A DNA stretch of 44,650 nucleotides from Strongyloides papillosus (GCA_005656395.1 SRSI01000075.1:1-44650); one strand, 5' to 3'; positions 1-9,560 are shown, counted from the first letter of the stretch. Notes: generated by a model from the sequence alone, not told the origin. Made by a program: numbers and translations.

Positions 1-882
1 TCGGGTCGCACTACTATGGCTATAACTGCAAAAAATGAATAAATCATATATTTACGTCTCTCATGCGCTTATTATAAATAATAACAAGATCTGAGATTTA
101 ATTTATTTTCATTATGCCTTTGATATTAACAATATCAATGACTTGCCATAGCAATACACTCCTTGGTCCGTGTTTCAAGACGGGACATACAGCATACCAG
201 GATTACATAGATATATTAATATACAATATATAAATAAATATTAATTATAATAATCAACACATGTGTTTTAATAATAATATTTAAATATATTAGATAAATT
301 AATAATAATAATATTAAATAATAATAATAATTATATTATTAAAGTTAACAAAAATACAAGATTTTTATCACTCTTTAATAAATATTAATTATTATTCAAT
401 ATATCCATGCTTAAAATTATTAATATAAAAAATATTAATAATAGTGCAACTGGCTCTGTATGCTTCCATCGTATCGGTTTCACGTCCTCTTTAACTCTCT
501 CCCGGAGTACTTTGCAATTTTCCTTCACAGTACTTGTTCGCTATCGGATTCATAGGAATATTTAGCCTTAGATGATGTTTATCACCAACTTTGCGCTGCA
601 CTTCCAAGCAACACGACTCTAAAGTTTTATAAATTCAATAAATTTTATTAAACAACAGGGCTGGCACCTTCTGTGGCTGTATATTTAAATACAATTATTT
701 AATAAAAATTTATTGATAATAATAAAACCTATACACGACATTTCGATATTACTAATGTAATATAGATTTCGTGATGGGCTAATTCCAATTCACTCGCAGT
801 TACTATGGAAATCCTATTTAGTTTCTTTTCCTCCGCTTAACGATATGCTTAAGTTCAGCGGGTATTCATACATAATTGAGGC
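1..882 (-). rRNA. 28S rRNA, 5' part (unit A, cut by window edge)
   Basis: This is the 5' portion of the large-subunit rRNA, read on the minus strand. The conserved 5' region (ACCCGCTGAACTTAAGCATA and following GGAGGAAAAGAAA) is the reverse complement of about 822-866. I set the 5' end near 882 by analogy with the GACCTCA-type start of other 28S genes, here GCCTCAATTATG. The D1-D2 expansion stretches are almost pure A/T. The remainder is cut by the window start; the same sequence continues as the 5' part of the unit B gene. Compared with unit B it has several single-base indels (for example CTCTCCCGG against CTCTCTCCGG near 490), which I read as assembly noise at a contig edge. Confidence 0.95.
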
Positions 883-1063
883 AAAAATTAAATAAAAAAT
901 ATTTAAGAAAGTTTTATTAAAATATAAAAAATAATAATATAAAAACATGATTTTTTTTTTATTAAATTATAATTTAAAATAATACATAAAAATGCTTTAT
1001 ATAAATTTATAAAACATTTTATAAATACAAATAATAAAATAAATATTATTGTACAATACTACT
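883..1063 (-). other. ITS2 (unit A)
   Basis: Internal transcribed spacer between 5.8S and 28S, about 180 bp, almost entirely A/T with homopolymer runs. The boundaries are inferred from the flanking rRNA ends and are good to roughly 10 bp. Confidence 0.85.
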
Positions 1064-1222
1064 TGATATCACCCTCAATTATATATACCAATAGTATAAA
1101 ATACTATCAGTGCCATTTGCATTCAAGAATTTAAGGCTCTGCTTAGCAATTCGCCTTACTTATCGCAGTTAGCTGCGCTCTTCATCGACCTATGAACCGA
1201 ATGATCCACCGACACGATTTTA
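1064..1222 (-). rRNA. 5.8S rRNA (unit A)
   Basis: The 5.8S rRNA is read on the minus strand. Recognisable blocks are GGTGGATCATTCGG near the 5' end, CGATGAAGAGCGCAGCTAAC, CTGCGATAAGTAAGGCGAAT, TTGAATGCAAATGGCACT, and a terminal AATTGAGGGTGATATC that resembles the animal CTGAGGGTCG end. The length of about 159 nt is normal. The GGTGGATC start and GAAGAGCGCAGC block look animal-like, whereas the sequence around GCTAAGCAGAGCC is diverged. A separate 5.8S with ITS2 excludes bacteria and microsporidia. Both ends are approximate. Confidence 0.93.
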
Positions 1223-1439
1223 TAATTTTTAATAATTAATGATAAAAAAAATTTGTATAAGAATAAAATTTAATGGCTGATATTATTTAAAATATCTATT
1301 TAAACAACGTTATTTATTATTAAAATTAATAATAAATAATAAAAACTACGTACCATTACAATGGGTTTATTAAAAATAATATATATATATATTTATTAAT
1401 ATATATTAAAAATTTTTATTTTTTTTAAATAAAAATCAA
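1223..1439 (-). other. ITS1 (unit A)
   Basis: Spacer between the 18S 3' end and the 5.8S 5' end, about 217 bp, very AT-rich with an (AT)n tract at about 1378-1392. There is no gene in it. Unit B differs mainly in A/T run lengths. Confidence 0.85.
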
Positions 1440-1584
1440 AATGATCCTTTCGCAGGTTCACCTACGAAAACCTTGTTACGACTTTTGCCCGGTTCAAACA
1501 ACAGCGATTGAAAGGATTTAACATAAAAAAATATAAATATTTTTTATATCTCTTCCTGCCTCTCGATATTGCTCAGTTCCGGGC

Positions 1585-1619
<35 letters not shown>

Positions 1620-1960
1620 ATCAATGTAAGCTAATGACTTACGTTTACTTGGAATTCCTCGTTCATGAAAAATAATTGCAATTTTCACTCCCAGTTACGT
1701 AATGTTTTAAATGTTTACCCATTTATCTCTAAACAGGAACATAATGATCACTACATTGTAGCGCGCGTGCAGCCCCGGACATCTAAGGGCATCACAGACC
1801 TGTTATTGCTCTCTCTCAAATAGTTAAACACTATTAATCTGTTATTAAAATAAATATTATTAAATAAAATTTAAAATAATATTATTTAATATAACATAAA
1901 AGTCTCGCTCGTTATCGGAATCAACCAGACAAATCATATCCACGAACTAAGAACGGCCAT
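1440..1960 (-). rRNA. 18S rRNA, 3' segment (unit A), separated by insertion
   Basis: This is the 3' part of the small-subunit rRNA on the minus strand. It ends in the conserved GGTGAACCTGCGAAAGGATCAT and contains TGTACACACCGCCC (plus-strand 1591-1604). On its 5' side it is cut by the 6.37-kb insertion. The last 11 bp here (1950-1960) are duplicated at the other edge of the insertion (8334-8344). The joined 18S, counting the duplication once, is about 1737 nt, a normal length, so nothing else is missing. A continuous transcript would need the insertion removed to give a standard 18S. Confidence 0.95.
1950..1960. repeat. Target-site duplication, left copy (unit A)
   Basis: AGAACGGCCAT of 18S, identical to 8334-8344. 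In 18S sense it is ATGGCCGTTCT of the conserved GGTGCATGGCCGTTCTTAG block, which by motif corresponds to about E. coli 16S position 1050-1060 (helix 34). Confidence 0.9.
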
Positions 1961-2376
1961 CCTTTCTTTTTTGACATAGTGAGAGGTCGCTTTTTAATTT
2001 CTCTCTCTAGATAAATTAAAAAATAGAGCTTTTCTTGAGTTTAAGACCCCACGTCCCCAAATTTTTTTACAACTGGGTGAGGGTACATTCCAGTACCTTA
2101 AATATTTTATATTTTTCTAACTAATTACTAATTTTGAAGCAGGGATTTCTTGATTTAATTAAAAATATTGGTAAATTTTAAACTAAAAATCATCAAAAAA
2201 AAATTAGGTCGCATCACTTTTCATCAAATTATTTTGCATTACCTTAACATAGCATTAGTCACTATATTTTTTCTTTCTTTCCATTTATTTTTGTAACATT
2301 TATTATTAGCATTAATTTTATTAAGTACTTGCAAAACAAAATTAATTAATTAACTAATTAATACAATTTACTAAAA
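1961..2376 (+). other. 5' leader of the 18S retrotransposon (unit A)
   Basis: This 416-bp leader precedes the ATG at 2377. It contains a perfect 10-bp inverted repeat (TTTTTAATTT at 1991-2000 and AAATTAAAAA at 2013-2022, 12-nt loop) and a small GTAC hairpin near 2083-2097. R2 leaders often encode an HDV-like self-cleaving ribozyme. I looked for P1/P3/P1.1 pairing starting at the 18S junction and could not assign one. Confidence 0.6.
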
Positions 2377-5300
2377 ATGACTGATTTAATAGAAAAAAAC
2401 CAAATATCAAAATAACCAATGCCATTAACAATCCTAAGAATAAGATTACTAGAGGTAGCTTTCTAATCACTGACTGGAAAAAAGTTTGTGAAGAACTAAA
2501 AATAACCACTTACCCTCTCTGAAAATGTTAGAAGTTATGCTAAGAGAAAATTAAATTACTCACAAACTAACAAAATGATAGAATATGATAATGTACGTAG
2601 GAGTAAAATAATTTCCAAAACTAGAGATAGTACTAACACATTAGCTAACACACCAACTAACTACTCCAGTGAGAATAATATTAACAAACCTAAATTAAGT
2701 ATAAATAAAATTATAAATTCAGAGGTGAGCAATGGTAAACCATGTGGGCTGAGGAAGCCAGTAGAAGCAAAGATAAATCTAGATAAGGCAAGAATAACTA
2801 TAAATAACAGTAACATGAGTAAAAATATAAATGAAAATAAATAGAAAAGGTAGATGAGATAGAAAATGGTAAAATTATTGTAAATACAATAACAAGTAAA
2901 TTAGGTAATATGAATTCAATGACTAAAAAGGTAACAGAAGCTGGAAAAAATGAAGTAAAAATAGATAAAGTAGTAATTGAAGATAAAGAGTTGATAGTAG
3001 ATTCGGTAAATATAAATAAGTTGAAATTAGACGATGAGTATCTGGGTATAAGATATGAATCTAGTCTACATAGAGACCTATTATTACCTTTAGCATACAA
3101 AAATAGAAAAAAAGCATGGGAAAGTAACCCAAACTAACTGGTTAGCAGTATGTAGAGATTTAAAAATAAGTACGACTGAAAATAGAATAGTATCAAGAGA
3201 AGCTGGAAAAGCTAGGATACAAACCAAGCCTTACATTAGTAGAAATCAACAAATTACTAGAAAATGTAGGTAAAGATAGTATTATCGTTAATGAAAATGA
3301 TTCAGGCATTATGAATAAACAAGAAAATAGCAATCTTATGGTTGAATCTCAACCTGACACCACCTCCACCCCAACATCACAAATAGTTGAGAAAATAACT
3401 AATCTTTCCAAAAGTAAGAATATTAGTAAGATTAAATTATTTCCACTAGGTGAGACCACTTTGGCTGAGAAAATTATAATAAGTAAATATAATACAGCTT
3501 TAGGTAGTCTATTAGAATTTGAATCTGATTGCCCTAACTTTGAGAAACAATTTTTATTGATAAAAACATGTGCCTATCTCCTACAACAGGAAATTGACGA
3601 TAATAGAAAACAAATTAACAAAAATAACAAACGTAAGGTAAATAGAAAGAAATCTCAATTAGAGTTATATAAGGCTATAGTTAAATCTCTAAATACTAAC
3701 AATAACAGTAGAAACACAAAAGATAGAGTAAGAATTAGAAGAGCCCAAAAGAATTTTAGAATACATAAATTAACAGATTTACTAAATTACTTATCCCATG
3801 AAATAGAAGAACTAGAATTAGAAATGAATAGACTAACAAAGAAAATAGAATATGCTAAGCTACTAACAGAATTTAACAATAAACCATCATTAAGAACAAT
3901 TAGAAAATTAACTTCAACTAATACACCTAACAATACAGAATTAGATAGCAATGAAGCATTAGATTTTTATAGCAACCTTTATTCACCAATTAATACTAAT
4001 GAGACATTAAAAATTGATAACGTACTAACAGAATTCTTAGACGTTGCCAAAGATGAATTAGATAACATACCTAAGATACTTACACCAACTAGAGATGAGA
4101 TTGACTTCTTAATAGATAAAAAGGCTAACTGGAAGGCAGTTGGGCCAGATGGAATTCATTCCATGTGGTACAAACTTCTCCCAGCAGCCAAGAAAGTTGT
4201 GGCTGACTGGATCATTAACATTTGGGAAGGTAATACTAACATCCTAAACACTAACGATACAGAAGGCAACTTACACTTGATATTTAAAGAAGGAGACCCC
4301 ACTGATCCATCTAATTATAGACCAATAACTTGTCTTAACCATAAATATAAATTATTAACAGCTTCTATTTATGAAAAATTAGGCCCTCTATTAACAGATA
4401 CACTAATATTTCCAATAGAACAAAAGGCATTAAAAAGAGGTAGACAAGGTTGTACTGACGCACTAGTAAAAGATGCATTAATAATACTAAATGATAAGAT
4501 AAATAACCGACTAAGGACTAAAAATGAATTACATGTAACTTGGATAGATTTTAAGAAGGCATTTGATAGTATAGATCATAGATGGTTAATAAAAATAATT
4601 AACATATTACCACTACCAGAGTCTACTATTAACTCACTCTCATCACTAACTAAATCCTGGAAAAGTACAATAATATTTAACAAAAAGAGAATAGGTAGCT
4701 TCAAGATAGGTAGAGGAGTGCCCCAAGGGGATTCTTTATCTCCCCTCCTATTTTGTATGAGTATTGCAGGTATAGGATATGGGTTAAATAAAGTTGAAGG
4801 TTTCAAATCTACATTGCCATTAACCTCTAACCACCAATGGTATATGGACGACTTGAAAATGTATGCAAATTCTGCAGAGTACCAAAAATTACAAATTAAC
4901 ACACTAACTAGATTAAGTAATAACATAGGTCTCGATATCAATAACAAGAAATGTGCTACTTACAATAACGTTAACATTAACTCACCTATACTAGATTTTC
5001 CACTAATTACTAAAAACGAAACTTACAAGTACTTAGGAATAACCCAGAATGACCTAACAGACCTAACAACTTTAGAAACTAAACTAACAAATAAGGTACT
5101 AACATTCTTAAATGAGGTTATAAGTAAGAATTTACCACTAAGACTAACTACTAAACTAATAGCTAACACACTGAAACCTGCAATTGAATACTTAGCTACT
5201 AACATGATATTTACTGGCTCTAGAAACCAAGGTATTAACATAGGTAAACAACTAGATAAACTAATAAGAAGAAGACTAACACAAAGCCACGATATTTCTC

Positions 5301-6433
5301 TAACATCACTAATATCTAGATTATACTTGCCAAGAAACCTAGGTGGCAGGGGATTAACAAAATTAGAAGATGTATTTACTAACGGAATGATTAACCTTGG
5401 TTTATATGCCTATTCAAGTACTGATCCAGAAACTAACAAAATTGCCCACTATTTAGCTAACAAATATGATCCATTAACACAAGATAACAGACTAAGAACG
5501 CCAATTGGCGATGCCATTGCTCAACTAACAAACTTAGGAATAACCACTAATGTAGAAAGACAATCTAATAGAATTAGAATAACCATTAACAATGAAGAAG
5601 TAACACTAAGAAAGGTAAAAGATTTAGTTAAGAATAAATTACTAAACAATAACATGAAAGCATTAACTAACTCTAAATATTATGAAATAACAAACAGATA
5701 TAAATTAAGTAAACTAAGTAACAAATTCTTAACCACTAATACCAACAGTAGCTTAGAACAATTAATATGCCATGCTCAAGAGAGACAGCTATTTTTTGAT
5801 ACTAAACACTGTAGATTTGGTTGCACTAACAGAGAAACTTTAGAACATGTACTAACCAGTTGTATTCACAAAGACACGATAGGGAGAGTAAGACATGATA
5901 ACGTACTAAAAATAATTACTAACGTAATATTAACTAGAATAGGTGAAAGAAAACTATCATATAATGAAAAATTATATAGTGTCCCATCGAAAAATTTGTA
6001 TATAGACTGGCCATGGAAAGAATCGCAAGTTAAATCTCACAAGCCTGACTTAGTTTACTTACCTGAAAATGCTACCAAACCACTAATACTACTAGATGTC
6101 GCAATAGCTAACATAGATAATATCACTAACCAAGAAAAATGGAAAGAAGTTAAATATTGTACTAACTCTAACATAGAATATACTGATAACTGGGAATTAA
6201 CAGATAATAACTTAGCTAATTACTTACAAAATAAGTTTAATAGAAAAGTTGAATTTGTATCAGTAGTAATAGGTCCATTAGGAGAAATATTAGAAGATTC
6301 AATTAACAATATTAACAAAAAATTAGAATTAAATACTAAAGAAGCTAACAAATTATGGACCAATATTAACATATCAGTTACTAGAGATAGTTACAGATTA
6401 TTGAAGCAACATTTCGGTAAGAATAATCACTAA
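2377..6433 (+). pseudogene. R2-like RT/endonuclease ORF, frameshifted copy (unit A)
   Basis: This copy matches the intact unit B ORF except for five single-base indels, all before about 3215: near 2396 (loss), 2503 (gain), 2841 (loss), 3112 (gain) and 3210 (gain), nearly all in A-rich runs. They leave open pieces 2575-2844, 2910-3137 and 3311-6433. The last piece (1040 aa) still carries the whole RT, the CCHC motif and the endonuclease. From about 3230 onward the two copies look the same. Because the neighbouring 28S and ITS also carry indels only near this window edge, I suspect assembly error rather than true decay. If the indels are real, this copy lacks its N-terminal DNA-binding region. 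Confidence 0.85.
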
Positions 6434-6517
6434 CAAAAATAAATAAAATTATCAGATGATAAAAGTTTAAAATATTAACCAACAAAATAAAAACTTAAAA
6501 AAAAAAAAAAAAAAAAA
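6434..6517 (+). other. Short 3' UTR with poly(A)21 (unit A)
   Basis: There are 63 bp after the stop codon and then a run of 21 A at 6497-6517, identical in length in unit B. A poly(A) here could mark the true 3' end of the retrotransposon. The 18S junction, however, lies 1.8 kb further on, so the run is internal to the insertion. Confidence 0.6.
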
Positions 6518-6985
6518 TATAAAAAATTATAAATAAAATAACAAAAATATTAGAATTAGTTGAAATAATATGTGTAATTTGTAAGGTATATAAAAATTAA
6601 GAATCTACTCATAATATATGATGGAAGAAAATAAATTTAAGAATATTGACAAAATTTTAATTGAAAATAATTAATGAATGCTAGATTAGAATTAAATAAG
6701 TAAAATTGATAGTTGATATAACAATAATTAGATAATTACTTAAAAAATAAATATATATATATTATATATATAAATTAAATAATTAATTATTTTAATTAGT
6801 AAATAATTACACGAATTTAGCAATAAATAAAATAAAGATTAGATTTAGAATTAACTAAGTAATAAACATAATTTATTTTATTTAATATAAATAATATTAG
6901 TTAACAGTAGCAATTAGTGCCCTAATTACTTAATATAATTAATTTACTAAGAAGAAAATAATTAATGAGAAAATTCTTAAAGTCT
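6518..6985 (+). other. AT-rich tail with apparent decayed copy of the ORF 3' end (unit A)
   Basis: There is no open frame here. Two stretches resemble the ORF end in the same order and orientation. About 6725-6753 resembles 6208-6236 (the NLANYLQNKF codons), and 6900-6927 resembles 6255-6282 (the VSVVIGPLG codons). An (AT)n-rich expansion lies between them. This suggests a fossil of a related element, possibly an older insertion, but the low complexity makes chance similarity possible. Confidence 0.4.
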
Positions 6986-6989
6986 GCAG

Positions 6990-7196
6990 AGGGTATATAA
7001 ACAGCGCCGCTGTGGCAAAGTGGATAAATCTAAAGTTGATGAGAAAATATAACTGGGCTCACTTCTCAGTGCACGGTGAGGTGCTTGTTTCTCGGATTCT
7101 ACAGATATATGAAGCTTAGTTGCGGTAGGGCGTTAGGGAATGAGAGCCTTTCGGGGTTTCTCATTCCCGAAAAGTTTTTTGATACCTGAATTTTTT
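6990..7196 (+). ncRNA. Candidate structured or Pol III-type RNA in the insertion tail (unit A)
   Basis: A GC-richer block stands out from the surrounding A/T. In order it shows TATATAA (6994-7000), a TGGCAAAGTGG match to the tRNA box A consensus (7013-7023), and a T-arm-like 5-bp stem with 7-nt loop (about 7053-7069). Next come a perfect 10-bp hairpin, GGGAATGAGA with TCTCATTCCC (7136-7145 and 7159-7168), and T6 runs (7175-7180, 7191-7196) that could stop Pol III. It does not fold as a full tRNA and has no good box B. It could be a SINE-like remnant, an RNA needed for target-primed reverse transcription, or a fragment of another RNA gene. I do not recognise the family. Confidence 0.4.
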
Positions 7197-7381
7197 GCAT
7201 AAAAAAATTTATTTAATAATTTAATTTATTAAATTTTTAAAAAATAAAATAAATAAATATACAAAATAATACTAATTAATTAACAAAAATGGTCTATTTA
7301 CATATAAATAACTAAAAAGCTGAATCCGGATACTAGCAGTGAAAATTAACAGAAACCCTACGTCTCCTGAAGCTGTAGTCA

Positions 7382-7503
7382 CTCCATCGTCTTGCTGTAC
7401 GTCTTATCTAAGAAATCCTGATATTCTGGAAACAAAGCATCGTTATGGATCTCCACTGTCTCGCTGTAAACGTCGTCTTGGAAAACTGATATTCTGGAAG
7501 CAG
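7382..7503 (+). repeat. Diverged tandem duplication (unit A)
   Basis: Two related copies (7382-7438 and 7451-7503, offset 69 bp) share CTCCA..GTCT.GCTGTA, an ACGTC block and GATATTCTGGAA. A fainter third match, CTCCTGAACGTCATATTCTA, lies at 7631-7650. A small open frame crosses the region (7339-7554), but its codons follow the duplication and I see no protein family. Confidence 0.5.
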
Positions 7504-7559
7504 AAAAAATTAAAATTATTTTTATATTTATTTATCTTACATTATTTTACGTAAGAATT

Positions 7560-8333
7560 TATTTAATTAATTATTATTATTCTTTAACTTTCAAAATAGG
7601 GTAAGTTAGAAGATTCTCTTATATAATGTTCTCCTGAACGTCATATTCTAGCAAATTATAATTGTTAAAGATAACATACGTAAAAACTAGTACCAAATCT
7701 GAAATAGTAACTTATTAATCAATTAATTAACTTACCATTAATAAAATTAAGTCTAGATACTAACAATTAACATTCCTTGTGTCGAACTTAGAATCGGAAG
7801 TTTAAGGACTATATTAACCATTAACCATAACAAGTAAACTAGTCTACTTCTGATTAGACGCAAGGAACTAACCACATACTTAACTAGACAAGTATAAAAC
7901 AAAAAGAAAAAATAACTAGGAAAATAAATAATTAATTGAAAGATAACTACTAACTGAAAGATGAAGTACAAACCTTTTACAGATATGAAATCTAATCTTA
8001 TTGTCACTTATTGTACCATACCCACATTACTTAATTTAATTTCTTTTTATTCGTGAATCTATATTTATGATTCACACCATTTTAATTTATTATATTTTAT
8101 CTATATAATTTTATTATATTGATATCTCATTTCTTTATTTTCACTAAATTAACCATTAATTATTATTATTATGTGTATACTTTTGAATCCATCTAAGATT
8201 CAAAGTCTCTTGCTACATTACTTATTATTATTGTTGTTTCACATTTTATTGTATAGAAATCTCCATGCATACCTGAAAGTAACTTATTATGATTGTATAT
8301 TATATTTAAAATTCGTTATAATTAATAAAATAT
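7560..8333. other. Distal tail of the insertion: hairpin-rich, non-coding (unit A)
   Basis: This AT-rich stretch has no convincing gene. It contains two 7-bp hairpins built on the same core: GTGAATC/GATTCAC (8053-8059, 8069-8075) and TTGAATC/GATTCAA (8183-8189, 8197-8203). On the minus strand GACTA (7840-7844) and ATAGTCC (7806-7812) could pair like helix P7 of a group I intron, with a flanking CCTTG/CAAGG pairing. No complete intron core could be assigned. Confidence 0.45.
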
Positions 8334-8344
8334 AGAACGGCCAT
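8334..8344. repeat. Target-site duplication, right copy (unit A)
   Basis: Second copy of the 11-bp 18S target. Intact 18S sequence resumes directly after it (GCACCACCA on the plus strand). Confidence 0.9.
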
Positions 8345-8443
8345 GCACCACCAACCACTAAATCATGAAAGAGCTATCAATCTGTCAATCCTTATAGTGT
8401 CCGGCCCGGGTGAGTTTTCCCGTGTTGAGTCAAATTAAGCCGC

Positions 8444-8492
<49 letters not shown>

Positions 8493-9560
8493 TTTGCAAC
8501 CATACTTCCCCCGGAACCGAAAGACTTTCGTTTCCGAGAAGGTGCATAAATTATTATAACTAATAATTCATACACCTAGTAGGCATAGTTTACGGTTAGA
8601 ACTAGGGCGGTATCTGATCGCCTTCGAACCTCTAACTTTCGTTCTTGATTAATGAAAACATTCTTGGCAAATGCTTTCGCAGTAGGACGTCTCGCTACGG
8701 TCCAAGAATTTCACCTCTAACGTAGCGATACGAATGCCCCCGTTTGTTCCTATTAATCATGAAAAAGATTAGTGAAACCACACTAACTTTTTCTATAGTG
8801 TTATTCCATGCTAGACCATACAAGCATATAAATGCCTGGTTTAAACCCTCTGATTTATTCAAAGTAACAGTTTATTACTTATTAAAAATAAATAATAAAA
8901 ATAATAAGATGATAATGAAATTAAAACATCCAAGATGCTCATTATACAATCTTTATAATCCAACTACGAGCTTTTTAACCACAACAATCATTTTATGCAC
9001 TTGGAAAGCTGGTATTACCGCGGCTGCTGGCACCAGACTTGCCCTTTCCTTTACCAACAAGTTATTTAAACTTGAAGATTTTCAATCCAAATATTAATAA
9101 TAATATTTGGTTGTCATTTTTCGTCACTACCTCTTTGAACTAAAATTGGGTAATTTTCGCGCCTGCTGCCTTCCTTGGATGTGGTAGCCGTTTCTCAGGC
9201 TCCCTCTCCGGAGTCGAACCCTAATTCTCCGTTATCCGTCACAACCATGGTAGGCCAATACCCTACCATCGAAAGTTGATAAACCAGATACACATACGGT
9301 ATGTTTTAATAACAAAATCAGCAAGGATATTTTGAGTCAACCGTTATAATGGTTTAATCAAATAAACGCACCACTAATGTGGTATAAATAGCGTGTATTA
9401 GCTCAAGAATTACCTCAGTTATCCAACTAAAATATTTACCGTGTAGTCTATAGCTGTTATAATGAGCTTTCCGCGGTTTCATGTTTAAAACATTGTACTT
9501 ACACATGCATGGCTTAATCTTTAAAATAAGCACATCAATTCAGACAGGATCAATCAGATA
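8334..9560 (-). rRNA. 18S rRNA, 5' segment (unit A)
   Basis: This is the 5' part of 18S on the minus strand, starting TATCTGATTGATCCTG (the usual TACCTGGTTGATCCTG). It contains AAGATTAAGCCATGCATG, the 530-loop GTGCCAGCAGCCGCGGTA (plus-strand 9016-9033), AAACTTAAAGGAATTGACGG, and GGTGGTGCATGGCC just before the insertion. The variable region around 8870-8950 is AT-rich and differs from unit B by three substitutions, so the two genes are not assembly duplicates of one another. Open frames seen here on either strand are by-products of rRNA sequence. Confidence 0.96.

Larger units (their letters stand above)
1961..8333 (+). mobile_element. R2-like non-LTR retrotransposon insertion in 18S, antisense to the rRNA (unit A)
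   Basis: This 6373-bp block lies inside 18S and is flanked by an 11-bp direct duplication of 18S sequence, AGAACGGCCAT (1950-1960 and 8334-8344). Such a target-site duplication is typical of retrotransposition and is not expected for a group I intron. The block has a 416-bp 5' leader, a plus-strand RT-endonuclease ORF, a poly(A)21 at 6497-6517, and then a 1.8-kb tail. The ORF is antisense to 18S. Elements of the R2 group (R2, R7, R8 and R9 target rDNA; R7 and R8 are 18S families) are, to my knowledge, normally in the rRNA sense orientation. The tail may be part of the same element or the remnant of an older one. Confidence 0.85.

Noticed and set aside
7001..7080. Genuine tRNA gene
   Set aside because: Box A and a T-arm-like stem occur, but the acceptor stem does not close, the anticodon arm loop is too large and there is no box B.
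7339..7554. 71-aa open frame (also 21739-21954)
   Set aside because: Explained by the tandem duplication, ends in a low-complexity A/T tail, and shows no protein family.
7753..8007. 84-aa minus-strand open frame (also 22153-22407)
   Set aside because: Hydrophobic A/T-driven composition in a non-coding tail; no start context or family.
1961..8333. Group I intron as the sole explanation for the insertion
   Set aside because: The 11-bp target duplication, lack of a clear guide sequence and terminal G, and a full antisense RT-endonuclease ORF fit a retrotransposon better. A weak P7-like pairing is kept as a finding only.
8744..9097. 117-aa plus-strand open frame (also 23144-23497)
   Set aside because: Lies wholly inside 18S rRNA on the opposite strand; the conserved rRNA explains it.
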